The notes beneath the pieces are model-generated. The model searched no databases. It was given only the letters and a program-made list of their open reading frames with translations, and was not told the origin of the DNA. Below are positions 36,414-46,429 of a DNA stretch of 64,000 bases, piece after piece (position 1 is the first letter of the stretch; every line of letters starts with the position of its first letter). Position numbers and translations under genes: made by a program. The DNA is taken from NCBI GenBank assembly GCA_021234155.1, contig JAJEKV010000008.1, positions 16,592,006-16,656,005 of the forward strand, given 5' to 3'. The DNA comes from Isoetes taiwanensis. Its lineage: Eukaryota; Streptophyta; Lycopodiopsida; Isoetales; Isoetaceae.

Positions 36414-37142
36414 GTTGTGTCCTTTTCCACCCAATTTACCTTCAAAATTCAACAGGGCTCAAATGTAGGTGAAGGATTTGCCTTTATAATGACCCCTGAG
36501 ATTTCAGCCTCTCCTCCAGGCAGCCAAGGATCTTACTTAGGTCTCATAAATGCATCCAGAAGGTCAGATCTGAGAAACCATTTGTTTGCCATTGAATTTG
36601 ACACTCACCAGGATCTTGAGTTTCAAGATCCTGGCAATCCTCATATTGGAATTGATGTGAATGATCTAAAATCTGTTGAAGTAAGTGTTCCCCCTGATGA
36701 TCTCGTGCTTGATCAGAACTTCATGCTGACAGCTTTTATAGTTCATACCTCTTCTAACCATATGCTTCAAGTCAGACTTTCTAGAAACACTACAAAGCCA
36801 AAAGGGGACCCCCTCTTGATCTGGTCCCCCAATAATCTGAGCAATGTTATGAGGCAGGCCATGTACATGGGCTTTTCTGGATCTACAAATGCTGATTTGG
36901 CTGATGAATCTCATTTCATATACTCTTGGCAGCTCAGTGTTGCCAATTCTGCCATTACCAGTGTTGTGTTGCTCTGCTTTTGGTTTTGTTTATTTTTCTT
37001 TCATCTTTGGTGGTGTATTGGCCGTCATGTGCAGACAGACCCCATCGTTTTCAGCAAAATTTTTAGTGTCACAACCAGTGGTTCTGCCAGCATCACAATC
37101 ACATATCAGACCCAAAATATCAGACTCAAGGGCAACTTATAA
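36414..37142 (+). CDS. L-type lectin domain fragment, no kinase
   Basis: The frame encodes a legume-type (L-type) lectin domain, the extracellular part of plant lectin receptor kinases. Visible are the first strand SFSTQFTFKIQQG, the GEGFAFIMTP strand, FAIEFDTHQD with the metal-site Asp, the PHIGIDVNDLKSVEV strand and MYMGFSGST near the end. A hydrophobic segment of about 22 residues follows (TSVVLLCFWFCLFFFHLWW), likely membrane-spanning. No kinase follows before the stop at 37140-37142. There is no ATG at the start: the frame opens after a stop at 36402, and an AG at 36412-36413 looks like a splice acceptor, so this is probably an internal or last exon. The signal-peptide exon was not found. 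Either a receptor-like protein without kinase or a gene fragment is possible. Confidence 0.75.
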   Translation, partial: VVSFSTQFTFKIQQGSNVGEGFAFIMTPEISASPPGSQGSYLGLINASRRSDLRNHLFAIEFDTHQDLEFQDPGNPHIGIDVNDLKSVEVSVPPDDLVLDQNFMLTAFIVHTSSNHMLQVRLSRNTTKPKGDPLLIWSPNNLSNVMRQAMYMGFSGSTNADLADESHFIYSWQLSVANSAITSVVLLCFWFCLFFFHLWWCIGRHVQTDPIVFSKIFSVTTSGSASITITYQTQNIRLKGNL

Positions 37143-38061
37143 GAGACACTTAAATTTTGACTAATTCTTTCAAAAGGTCTTTGTTATAAAATACTTGCAG
37201 CGCAACAAATTGTTGATGGAAGTTATTGATGACGGCTGATATTAAATAGTTGTTCTTATAGATCTAACAAGATGAACAGCCACAATCTCATGCAAACTGT
37301 TCTCAAGCAGGAAAGGTGCATGCAGCAGCTTGCCACAGTTCTCATAATGCAATAATAGATTATCCTAACTTGAAGAACTGCCAAGGCTATCATATGGTAG
37401 TTTATTTCAGCCACAGGGCGTATCCGCCAAGTCGCAAAATAAGCCGCAAAATATGCTACTTGGATTCATTTACTCATTCTCAAATAAAGCATCTCTGTAT
37501 GATAAAGGTGCTGCACTGTGGTGTTTGTAAACACCATAATGCAATTTATTACCCAATCCTGGCTTATTTCTCAATGCAAGAGTTGCAGATTTAACATGAC
37601 TCATATATCTTTCTCTTCAATCTTGATAATGACTCGTTAATTGAAAATCAAACTCTTTTTAGCAGTGTCAAATTGATCAAGCCATCCATTTAATACTTCT
37701 AACTGACATGGCAAGGATCCTCCATAAATCTAAGAAACCATTTTTGAGTCTTTATGCAATTGCTAGTCCAAAACCCTTGGTCCACGACTAACGTTAAAGG
37801 AGCATTATGGCTGGTTGGTTGCACAGCTAGCACACAAGCAGTAACAGAAGTACTTACTGCTCGCCACTAGTAATGAGGCACTAACAGCTACAGCACAAGC
37901 ACTAATAGCTCAATTATTGCTGTAGCTACTAAAGAATGTAAAACTGTTGACAACATTGTGATAAATATTACAAATGGCCAGTCTTGATAACAATACAAGT
38001 GGCTGAGTATTTACAAAAGGCACATTCTGCCAGATTATTTACAAGTATTTTCAAATGGCAG
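37143..38061. other. intergenic stretch, no gene seen
   Basis: No coding or repeat structure is recognised apart from short GCACTAATAGCT-like repeats near 37830-37910. Confidence 0.35.
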
Positions 38062-39717
38062 CTATCCAATATAATAACTGTACAAGTCTCTTATGACCAA
38101 CAGCCATGCATCTTCAATAACTGCATACAAGTGGCTGAGTGTGTACAGAAGCCAAGTTATGATTGGCATCCTGGATCTTTTTATTGCGATGCCGATTGGC
38201 ATTCTGGATCTTTTTATTCTTGGTGCCGAGCTTGAGATGGCCTCAGTTTGCCCCCCGATGGTCCAGTCCCTGTCGCAGTGCCTACAATAATACCTCGGTT
38301 GCTTTGCCTTTTTATTCTCAAAAATAGTCGAAACGGTGTCACTACTGAAACACCGAGGGCAGTCATACTTGGGCATGATCGTCTTCTGCCTTTTCATCCT
38401 TGGAGCTGCTGTCACTTGTTGCTCCTGTTGATGCCATTGGTTCTGATACACAGCTGCCATAGCTTGTTGACTTCTAATTGCAAATGATGCATTGACCATG
38501 GACTTTTCCCCTGACAATGCCCCTCCTGCCAATAAGGCATCAAATTCACCCTGACCATATTCAACCTGTTGTGGTGGTGTTTCTGCAAGTATTGCCTGTC
38601 CAACAAACATATGATTGTCTTTGTTTAGCAATTCTGCCTGTGCCAACGTGGCATCAAACTCATCCCAGCAACATGCTACTTCTTGTGTTGCTTCTTCGTC
38701 ATCCCTATCTTCTGTTTGTGCCAACATGCCATCAAACTCATCCCAGCAACATGTCTCATCATCACCCCTGCTTGCCTGTCCATCAAACATATTATTGTCT
38801 TTGTTCAGCAATTCTGCCTGTGCCAACATGGCATCAAACTCATCCCAGCAATGTGCTACTTCTTGTGTTGCTTCTTCGTCATCCCTATCTTCTGTTTGTG
38901 CCAACACGGCATCAAACTCATCCCAGCAACATGTCTCATCATCATCCCTGCTTGCCTCCTTTCGCTTCTTATTGTTGACCGAGACATTAATCAAGTCAAG
39001 CATCTCTTCATGATCATTTTCTTGTGATGCACCTCCTCTTGCATCACAAAATGCTGGCAAGCCTTCATCAAACAATTCCTCAAGAACTGGCAAGTCTATC
39101 TTTGACAACAAGCCATCTACTTCGTCAGTGACATTGACCACGTCAAGCATGTCCCTATGTTCCTCCAGACTTACCTCACAAAACGTAGGCAAGTCTTCAT
39201 CAAACAATTCTTGAAGGCTTGGCAACTCAATGTTTGCCAACAACGCATTTACTTCATTGATATCCCCGTCTTTTTGCTTCTTGACGTTGACAAAGTCTCC
39301 ATGTTCCTCTAGTCTTGGCAAGTCTTCATCAAACAATTCCTCAAGGGTTTGAGAGCCTACAACAGTTTGCCAGTAGTAGATATCCCCATCTTCTTGTGAT
39401 GGAGAATTGAAATTTTCTTGGGCCAACAAGTCATCCAACATGGCAACTTCTTCCTCAAAAAACAACATACCTTTCTTTTGCTCCAAGTAGCTGAATTCCT
39501 CAGACTTCTCCATCATCTTAACTTTTGTGGACTTGGCCATATTCTGCAACTTATTGAGAAGCTCAACCTTAGCCCTATTCTTTTGCTCCAAATAGCTGAA
39601 TTCCTCTATCTGTTCAAGCTTCTTTTTTGTGTTCTTCATTATTCTAGACTTTTTAACACCTTCACTCTTTGCCGTCTTGCACTTCTTAAGAGCTTCACCC
39701 TGCTTCGCCATCTTCAT
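38062..39717 (-). CDS. Dof-type zinc-finger protein with repeated acidic N-terminus
   Basis: A 551-aa open frame. The C-terminal part has a C-x2-C-x21-C-x2-C finger (C453, C456, C478, C481) ending QPRYYCRHCDRDWTIGG, matching the plant Dof DNA-binding finger (CPRC...QPRxFCKxCRRYWTxGG). The basic YCDxxN loop and the GG-x-LRNVPVGGG tail of usual Dof proteins are absent. Basic clusters flank it (RMKRQK 440-445, KRSR) and could be nuclear signals. The N-terminus is acidic and repetitive: EEFSYLEQK at 38 and 73, LFDE(D/G)LP at 128, 171 and 215, and WDEFD at 265, 291, 325 and 351 inside an exact 60-aa tandem repeat (256-315, 316-375). I infer a nuclear transcription regulator, with acidic motifs like activation domains. 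The last 50 residues are unlike any family and may be intron or readthrough. An N-terminal copy lies at 45473-46015. Confidence 0.72.
   Translation of the reverse strand: MKMAKQGEALKKCKTAKSEGVKKSRIMKNTKKKLEQIEEFSYLEQKNRAKVELLNKLQNMAKSTKVKMMEKSEEFSYLEQKKGMLFFEEEVAMLDDLLAQENFNSPSQEDGDIYYWQTVVGSQTLEELFDEDLPRLEEHGDFVNVKKQKDGDINEVNALLANIELPSLQELFDEDLPTFCEVSLEEHRDMLDVVNVTDEVDGLLSKIDLPVLEELFDEGLPAFCDARGGASQENDHEEMLDLINVSVNNKKRKEASRDDDETCCWDEFDAVLAQTEDRDDEEATQEVAHCWDEFDAMLAQAELLNKDNNMFDGQASRGDDETCCWDEFDGMLAQTEDRDDEEATQEVACCWDEFDATLAQAELLNKDNHMFVGQAILAETPPQQVEYGQGEFDALLAGGALSGEKSMVNASFAIRSQQAMAAVYQNQWHQQEQQVTAAPRMKRQKTIMPKYDCPRCFSSDTVSTIFENKKAKQPRYYCRHCDRDWTIGGQTEAISSSAPRIKRSRMPIGIAIKRSRMPIITWLLYTLSHLYAVIEDAWLLVIRDLYSYYIG
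38593..38952 (-). repeat. 180-bp in-frame tandem duplication within the Dof-like gene
   Basis: Two 180-bp units encode residues 256-315 and 316-375, each with two WDEFD motifs. They differ at only a few residues, so the duplication is recent or homogenised. Confidence 0.85.
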
Positions 39718-39815
39718 TTTGGTGTTTGGTGTGGAATGACGGTCTTATATATAGGCTGACCGTGTGGGATGACCGCGGGTTGACCGCGTGAGATGACCGT
39801 GTAGGACGTCTTTTG
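39718..39815 (-). promoter_or_regulatory. promoter of the Dof-like gene (TATA plus four CGGTCA boxes)
   Basis: Read on the minus strand, GACGTC (a bZIP-type ACGT site) is followed by four CGGTCA elements about 14 bp apart, one of them GGTCAA (the reverse of the W-box core TTGACC). A TATA box at 39746-39753 follows. The TATA lies only about 29 bp from the first ATG, so a normal start point would fall at the ATG. Either the leader is nearly absent or a later Met is used. The cassette recurs about 16 times downstream. Confidence 0.65.
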
Positions 39816-39839
39816 CCATTGCATTCTGGATTTTTTTTT

Positions 39840-41060
39840 TTTCAACGTCACAATAGCACAATATTAGGCAATCACAATATTAGCCAATATTAGCCAATAT
39901 TGGCCATCACAATATTAGCCAATTGTGCCCATCACAATATGCTCCCTCTCCATGACACCAACCAGTTCATTAGGTCAAATCCCTCTCCTGGTACATTGTC
40001 TCATTATTAGGCCTATAGGACGTCTTCTTAGACAATCCAAAACATGAAATATTGAACCAAATAAATGACTTTTGCCTAACCATTTACTAAACCAAAAAAA
40101 TGATCTGGCCTAATGAAAAATTCACATGAAGCGGAAACGCGGATTCGCATGCAAACATTCCCACCTACCTAGATTATACATTTCCATGTGCCTTTACAAC
40201 ATATGTAGTTCGTTGCACTATGTATCACATGAATACACACTCGTGGTGTGATAGAGTTAAGCTAGTGTATTATAGGAGATTATTTTAAACAATGCAATTT
40301 CCTTTACCAAGTTTCATCGTCAATCATCAAACTTAAAATATTCAATTATGACACAAATAAAATAAACCATTTGGCTTTCAATATTAGAGGTTTACATATT
40401 ATACTTTCTTGTACCCATATAATCAAATTCGATTTATGTAGTCAAGTGGTGCACATATACATACTCATTTCAACTAACAAGAATCCAATACCTTCACACT
40501 TTTTACGAGTTCAACATTGACAACTTGGTAAAGATAAGATAAGATAAATTTTTACGTCCCATACGACATTGAAGTCTTTTGGACCGGGTCTTTTCCAAAT
40601 TGAATAACTACATAATTTTGTACAACTCACTACCTCATCGAATATGTAGGCCTTAAATAGAAGGTGGGATGATGTGACACTTAAAATCAGATCATTATTC
40701 GCTGGATGCACAGAAACAAACAAGTGTAAATCTTCAAATTCGGGTCTTACATGGATCTTAGAATGCAGAAGAACGCAGGATAATCTTACACAGAAGACAC
40801 CTAGATCGACAAATATATAGACAAGAGGTAACCGACAAATAGGATAGATAGAGAAGGAGAAGAATATGTTAGACACCTAAGGAAATTCTCATTTTCTTCC
40901 CTTTTTAAGCATTGATTCACCATTTTCAACAATAAATAAATGTGCACAATCAACCATTGCGGGGAATACATAATTAACATGGCATTTAGATCACCCTATC
41001 CTGCTGTTAGGGTCATTTTTTGTAGGTGTAACAATGACCCTGAACATTTTTTGAGCATTG
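39840..41060. repeat. block X, copy 1
   Basis: A non-coding block with homologues at 43680-44850, 48120-48604 plus 53430-54150 (split by a LINE), and 55020-56085. It contains a conserved minus-strand frame (40511-40876) of unknown meaning. Confidence 0.8.
40511..40876 (-). other. block-X conserved open frame, copy 1 (121 aa)
   Basis: The same frame is kept in four X copies (also 44458-44793, 53643-54071, 55674-56006) and includes LVYIFVDLGVFCVRLS and LHLFVSVHPANNDLILSV. I recognise no family. Conservation may simply reflect recent duplication, so I do not call it a gene. Confidence 0.35.
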
Positions 41061-41084
41061 TCATAATAAACATACAAGACCACC

Positions 41085-41220
41085 TTCGCCATCTTCTCCT
41101 ACTTGCGGACTGAGGGTCTTATATAAGGTGACCGTGTGGGATGACCGGTCTTATTTCCATAAGGTGGCGTGTTACGTTGTAGCCACGTCTTTTGTCATTA
41201 TATATGTGGGTTTATGTTTT
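41085..41220 (-). promoter_or_regulatory. promoter-like cassette, copy 2
   Basis: A palindromic TATA (CTTATATAAG, 41118-41127) is next to TGACCG elements and an ACGT site. It faces no Dof frame; the minus strand beyond it lacks the gene. Confidence 0.5.
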
Positions 41221-42815
41221 TTTTTCAACGTTACCTTGCACGCAGGGAGCCATTGATGAAGCGAATATTCCCGGCATCGAATTTGCTGGCGTGGCATCCA
41301 AATGCCGTGAAATGTGGCCCTCTTTACCTTTATGTAAGGTAAAGGTTGTTGAGGCGATTTTAGCGGACCGGGCTGGCATGAAGGCGAGGAAAAGCTGTCT
41401 CCGGCCTTACGTGTGGAGTATTATATTTATATCAATCAAATTATCATATGCCATTTCAAGCTTTAAACCGTCATGTGTTTTCTCCGTTTGTATAAGAACA
41501 TAAACAAAAATCATCAATAGCTCTATGTAGAGTAACTAGATGGCCATGAGTTACGTATAAAAATAGGGAGTATGCGGATAAGCGGTCTACTACCGAGAAT
41601 TACAACATGAAAATGAAAACTTCTCATCTTGTGTTCATATGCAAATTCAAGTTTCCGCATGTCACATTCTCATTGTTTGGATAGGAAAATAAACAACATA
41701 TTCAATAGTTCTATGTAGTGCCACTAGCGGCTAGAAGTTACGCATAGAAAAATGGGTAATATGGACTTTGGCATCTTTGCGACAGACTTTCAAAGCAAAA
41801 TATAACATAATCACATTTTCATACTATGGATCATGTCCCTATTGTCTCAATATTTAGATTTCAACTATAATAAAAAACCGAGGCGATAACTCTTCCCTTG
41901 AAGCGATTCGTTTCGACCATGTATTAGCTTCTCTACGTGCATAATCTTAGAACTCCATAAATATGTCCATGTTTCGGTAAGAACTTGAACTTGAAAGCAA
42001 AAAAAGACAACAATAGGAAAGAAAAGCGGTACCGACCAAACAACACAACATTAGCATAAGAATGGTAATGAGTGAGGGGCCAAAATGTACATTAGGTTTC
42101 TCGACTTATTGTTGGTCTATTGTAGCCCCTTTTACCCTCAATTCAATACCTAGCGGGAAATGTTAAAAGCCTAAACATGATAAACCTGAAATACCCATAT
42201 ATTCTCAAAGCATGAAGTTAATATTTATCAATTAAATTCTTGTCGCGCCACTTACAAAACCTTCTTTGTTATACCACGCCAGTAAGCCCCATCGTGACCA
42301 TTGTCTATAATCGAAAAAAGGTTAATTTGAGAGGTATGAAGATAGCATAAAGAACCATTATCCGAAAGACCAAATGATTTACCCTTTAAACCAAACTTTA
42401 CTATGCAAGAACTAGCAGCAAGCTATCATAACATTTACTTATAGATACTACTGATCCGAACCTGAATGTCCTTGAGTTCACATTCATTATCATCATCTTG
42501 TGTGTCTGGGACATTATCCCTGAAGTTGGAGCTCGCAAATCTGCTCCCTTCACCACTTTGCTGCCCATATATTTTACGCTTATGGGCACCGGATCTTGAT
42601 AGTTTTGCCATAACCCGGTAAAATTGGCTTTCGGTTCTTGTGGGCTGGTTTCATCGTTATTGCCTAAATTTCCCTTACTACAAAGTGTGCATGTTTTGCC
42701 CAACGGATGTGTGGTGAGTTGTTGTAGGCCTAGTAATGCCAAAATAAATGTGCATTTGGTCATGGGTTCAAACCTGGCCAAGGTATGTTTATCTTTGGGA
42801 GTTGGTTACTGGGGT
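41221..42815. repeat. block Y, copy 1
   Basis: A non-coding block homologous to 46430-48042 and, in part, to 54352-54880. No gene is seen. Against the other copies it has lost dozens of CAG/CTG sites in favour of CG-containing strings, for example near 41554-41600, 41985-42010 and 42520-42640. Confidence 0.8.
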
Positions 42816-42919
42816 TATATGATGATGATCCCCGACGTGGTAGAACTTAAAAGCCTATACGTGTCCTCCACTTTGGCTGCCATAAGGCGGTATAATCTGT
42901 ACAAGATTAGTGTGGAATG

Positions 42920-42990
42920 ACGGTCTTATATAGGCTGACCGTGTGGGATGACCGCGGGTTGACCGCGTGAGATGACCGTGTAGGACGTCT
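42920..42990 (-). promoter_or_regulatory. promoter-like cassette, copy 3
   Basis: It is almost identical to the promoter of the Dof-like gene (TATATAG, four TGACCG boxes, GACGTC), but no Dof coding sequence follows. The sequence next to it is the end of block Y. Confidence 0.55.
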
Positions 42991-43149
42991 TTTGCCATTG
43001 CATTCTGCATTTTTTTTTCAACGTCAAACTTCAAATGTGAGGCATCGATGAACATTGGCATTGTACTATTAACATTTTAACATTTTGCCCAAAAAAAAAT
43101 GACATGGCATTTCTTATTCCTATAGTTTACTCTATTGGACATGAGCATT

Positions 43150-43300
43150 GTCATAATAAACATACAAGACCCTGCTTCGCCATCTTCTCCTACTTCGCCA
43201 TGACCGTGGTCTTATATAAGGTGACCGTGTGGGATGACACTGGTCTTATTTCCGTAAGGTGAGCGTGTTACGTTGTAGCCACGTCTTTTGTCATTACATG
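43150..43300 (-). promoter_or_regulatory. promoter-like cassette, copy 4, with remnant of the Dof start
   Basis: TATA and TGACCG boxes are followed on the minus strand by ATGGCGAAGCAGGGTCTT, encoding MAKQG as in the Dof-like protein, then a stop within 10 codons. So the promoter and the first codons were copied but not the gene. Confidence 0.55.
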
Positions 43301-43429
43301 TGTGGGTTTATGGTTTTTTTTTTTTTTTCAGCGTTACCTTATTTGCGAGCCATCGATGAACAGAATATTCCTGACATCCAGAATTTGCTGACATGGCATC
43401 CAGCTGACTGCCGAAATGTGGCCCTCTTT

Positions 43430-43550
43430 ACCTTTATGTAAGGTAAAAGGTCATTAAATCGGGCCGAGGAAAAGGCTTTGTGGCGGCGGGCGGTGGGGAG
43501 CGCCGCGCCTTTCTACTGCGAGAAAAATGGCCTCAACGGCCTTTTGCTAC
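43430..43550. repeat. small GC-rich hairpin element, copy 1
   Basis: It starts at the CTTTACC...GGTAAAG palindrome and ends near AAAATGGCCTCAACGGCC. It belongs to the family best seen at 59129-59302 and 62183-62371. Confidence 0.5.
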
Positions 43551-43679
43551 TCATGGACCGTCATTTCGCCCTAAAGCTCCTCTCCTTTGCTCGAAAATAC
43601 TATTTTTGCATTCTGGATTTTTTTCTCAACGTCAACTGTGAAGCATCCATGAACATTGGCATTGTATGAAGCAGATTTC

Positions 43680-44850
43680 AACATTAGCCATTAGGAGATT
43701 TCAACATTAGCCAATTAGGAGATTTCAACATTAGCCAATTGTGCCCATCACAATATGCTCCCTCTCCATGACACCAACCAGTTCATTAGGTTAAATCCCT
43801 CTCCTGGTTGTTTTCTCCACATTGTCTCATTATTAGGCCTATAGGACGTCTTCTTAGACAATCCAAAACATGAAATATTGAACCAAATAAATGACCTTTG
43901 CCTAACCATTTACTAAACCAAAAAAATGATCTGGCCTAATGAAAAATTCACATGAAGCGGAAAACACATTGCGCTAATCGCGGATTGGCATGCAAATATT
44001 CCCACCTACCTAGATTATAAATTTCCATGTGCCTTTACAACATATGTAGTTCGTTGCACTATGTATCACATGAATACACACTCGTGGTGTGATAGAGTTA
44101 AGCTAGTGTATTATAGGAGATTATTTTAAACAATGCAATTTCCTTTACCAAGTTTCATCGTCAATCGTCAAACTTAAAATATTCAATTATGACACAAATG
44201 GAATAAACCATTTGGCTTTCAATATTAGAGGTTTACATATTATACTTTCTTGCACCCATATAATCAAATTCGATTTATGTAGTCAAGTGGTGCACATATA
44301 CATACTCATTTCAACTAACAAGAATCCAATTCCTTCACACTTTTTACGAGTTCAACATTGACAACTTGGTAAAGGAGAATACATAGACTTCGACATTGAA
44401 GTCTTTTGGACCACGTCGTTTTCCAAATTGTATAACTAGATAATTTTGTACAACTCACTACCTCATCGAATATGTAGGCTTAAATAGAAGGTGGGATGAT
44501 GTGACACTTAAAATCAGATCATTATTCGCTGGATGCACAGAAACAAACAAGTGTAAATCTTCAAAGTCGGGTCTTACATAGATCTTAGAATGCAGAAGAA
44601 AGCGGTTAACTGCTCTTAAGGATAATCTTACACAGAAGACACCTAGATCGACAAATATATAAACAAGAGGTAACTGACAAATATGATAGATAGGAGAAGG
44701 AGAACATGTTAGATACCTAAGGAAATTCTCATTTTCTTCCCTTTTAAAGCATTGATTCACCATTTTCAACAATAAATAAATGTGCACAATCAACCATTAA
44801 ACAAGAGTACATAATTAACATGGTATTTAGATCACCCTATCCTGCTGTTA
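43680..44850. repeat. block X, copy 2
   Basis: It is homologous to 39840-41060 and carries the conserved frame at 44458-44793 (minus). Its left end has three short repeats of a TTTCAACATTAGCCAATTAGGAGA-type unit; each is given here only by its key words TTTCAACATTAGCC and TTAGGAGA. Confidence 0.75.
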
Positions 44851-45472
44851 GGGTTGTACTTCATATAGTTAAGAAACCATGGCCACAAGAACTAAGCCAA
44901 AACTTGTAATAATAAGAGAGAAATAATTCATAAACCGCAAGCAGCATTTTTGAACAAAATAGGGTTTGTCAGCTTCCACAGATGTTAGATGATAGCAAGA
45001 AAAACTAAAAACATACAAATCAATGTGTTCTATCATAAAAAAGACAAATACTTCCAATTTTAGCAAGATTTAGGCCTGTTTATGCTAGGAAAACCCAAGA
45101 ATGCAGTTCTGGACTGCTGTCAAATTCTCTAATATTTTGAACAATCACTACAATATATAGGGAAGTTCATTGGTCTTGAAATTCTCAAAAGTCATTAAGA
45201 ACCAAGTAAAGATTGATATAGTGGCAATATATCGTGAAATTGAAACTTCTATTCTCAGATATACTGGTTTAAGTGGCAGTGGGTCAACTGGACCAATTCT
45301 GGTCCATGGACCAGGAATGGATCCCGGGACCACTCTAGTGTTCAATGCGCAGGTAGATCCAACCGGTAGGCCTGAGAACCTATCCTTTTGGTGATTCGAA
45401 ATGGTCCGGCCCATCTAGGTGCAAGCTTCTTACAGTTGCCAATCTTAAATTTGGCTTGCTTCACCTTGATCT
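44851..45472. other. unique spacer between block X copy 2 and the truncated Dof copy
   Basis: No gene is recognised. It replaces the 3' part of the Dof-like gene, which ends abruptly at about 45480. Confidence 0.35.
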
Positions 45473-46015
45473 TTAGCCAGACAACAATTCTTGAAGGCTT
45501 GGCAACTCAATGTTTGCCAATAACGCATTTACTTCATTGATATCCCCGTCTTTTTGCTTCTTGACATTGACAAAGTCAAGCATATCTCCATGTTCCTCTA
45601 GTCTTGGCAAGTCTTCATCAAACAATTCCTCAAGGGTTTGAGAGCCTACAACAGTTTGCCAGTGGTAGATATCCCCATCTTCTTGTGATGGAGAATTGAA
45701 ATTTTCTTGGGCCAACAAGTCATCCAACATGGCAACTTCTTCCTCAAAAAACAACATACCTTTCTTTTGCTCAGAGTAGCTGAATTCCTCATACTTCTCC
45801 ATCATCTTCACTTTTGTGGACTTGGCCATATTCTTCAACTTATTGAGAAGCTCAACCTTAGCCCTATTCTTTTGCTCCAAATAGCTGAATTCCTCTATCT
45901 TTTCTATCTGTTCAGGCTTCTTTATTGTGTTCTTCATTATTCTAGACTTTTTAACACCTTCACTCTTTGTCGTCTTGCACTTCTTAAGAGCTTCACCCTG
46001 CTTCGCCATCTTCAT
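45473..46015 (-). pseudogene. truncated copy of the Dof-like gene (N-terminal 175 codons)
   Basis: It matches residues 1-171 of the 38062-39717 protein with few changes (MKMAKQGEALKKCK, EEFSYLEQKNRAKVELLNKL, LDDLLAQENFNSPSQEDGD). It then runs into unrelated sequence and stops. All of the WDEFD repeats and the zinc finger are missing. It keeps the upstream TATA/TGACCG promoter (46034-46095). It could make a short acidic peptide without DNA-binding ability, or be dead. The start region has an extra IEKIEEF insertion compared with the full copy. Confidence 0.75.
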
Positions 46016-46033
46016 TTTGGTGTTTGGTGTGGA

Positions 46034-46095
46034 ATGACGGTCTTATATAGGCTGACCGTGTGGGATGACCGCGTGAGATGACCGTGTGGGACGTC
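46034..46095 (-). promoter_or_regulatory. promoter-like cassette, copy 5 (upstream of the truncated Dof copy)
   Basis: It has the same TATA-to-ATG distance as the full gene but one fewer CGGTCA box (three instead of four). Confidence 0.55.
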
Positions 46096-46254
46096 CTTTG
46101 TCATTGCATTCTGGTTTTTTTTTTTCAACGTCAACTGTCAACTGTCAACTGTGAGGCATCGATGAACATTGGCATTGTAGTGTTAACATTTTGCCCAAAA
46201 AAAAATGAAATGACATTTCTTATTCCTATAGTCTCTATTGGACATGAGCATTGT

Positions 46255-46400
46255 CATAATAAACATACAAGACCCTGCTTCGCCATCTTCTCCTACTTCG
46301 CCGTGACCGTGGTCTTATATAAGGTGACCGTGTGGGATGACAGTGGTCTTATTTCCGTAAGGTGAGCGTGTTACGTTGTAGCCACGTCTTTTGTCATTAC
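46255..46400 (-). promoter_or_regulatory. promoter-like cassette, copy 6
   Basis: A palindromic CTTATATAAG, TGACCGTG boxes and the MAKQG start remnant. It is homologous to 43150-43300, 58190-58330 and 63765-63900. Confidence 0.55.
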
Positions 46401-46429
46401 ATATGTGGGTTTATGGTTTTTTTTTTCAA

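Noticed and set aside
38517-39027. Plus-strand frames with repeats (CHQTHPSNM and similar) opposite the Dof-like gene
   Set aside because: They are the reverse of the WDEFD repeat region. The internal repetition comes from the 180-bp duplication in the minus-strand gene.
43680-43740. A CRISPR-like array (three repeats of TTTCAACATTAGCC)
   Set aside because: The units are adjacent direct repeats without unique spacers in a plant repeat block.
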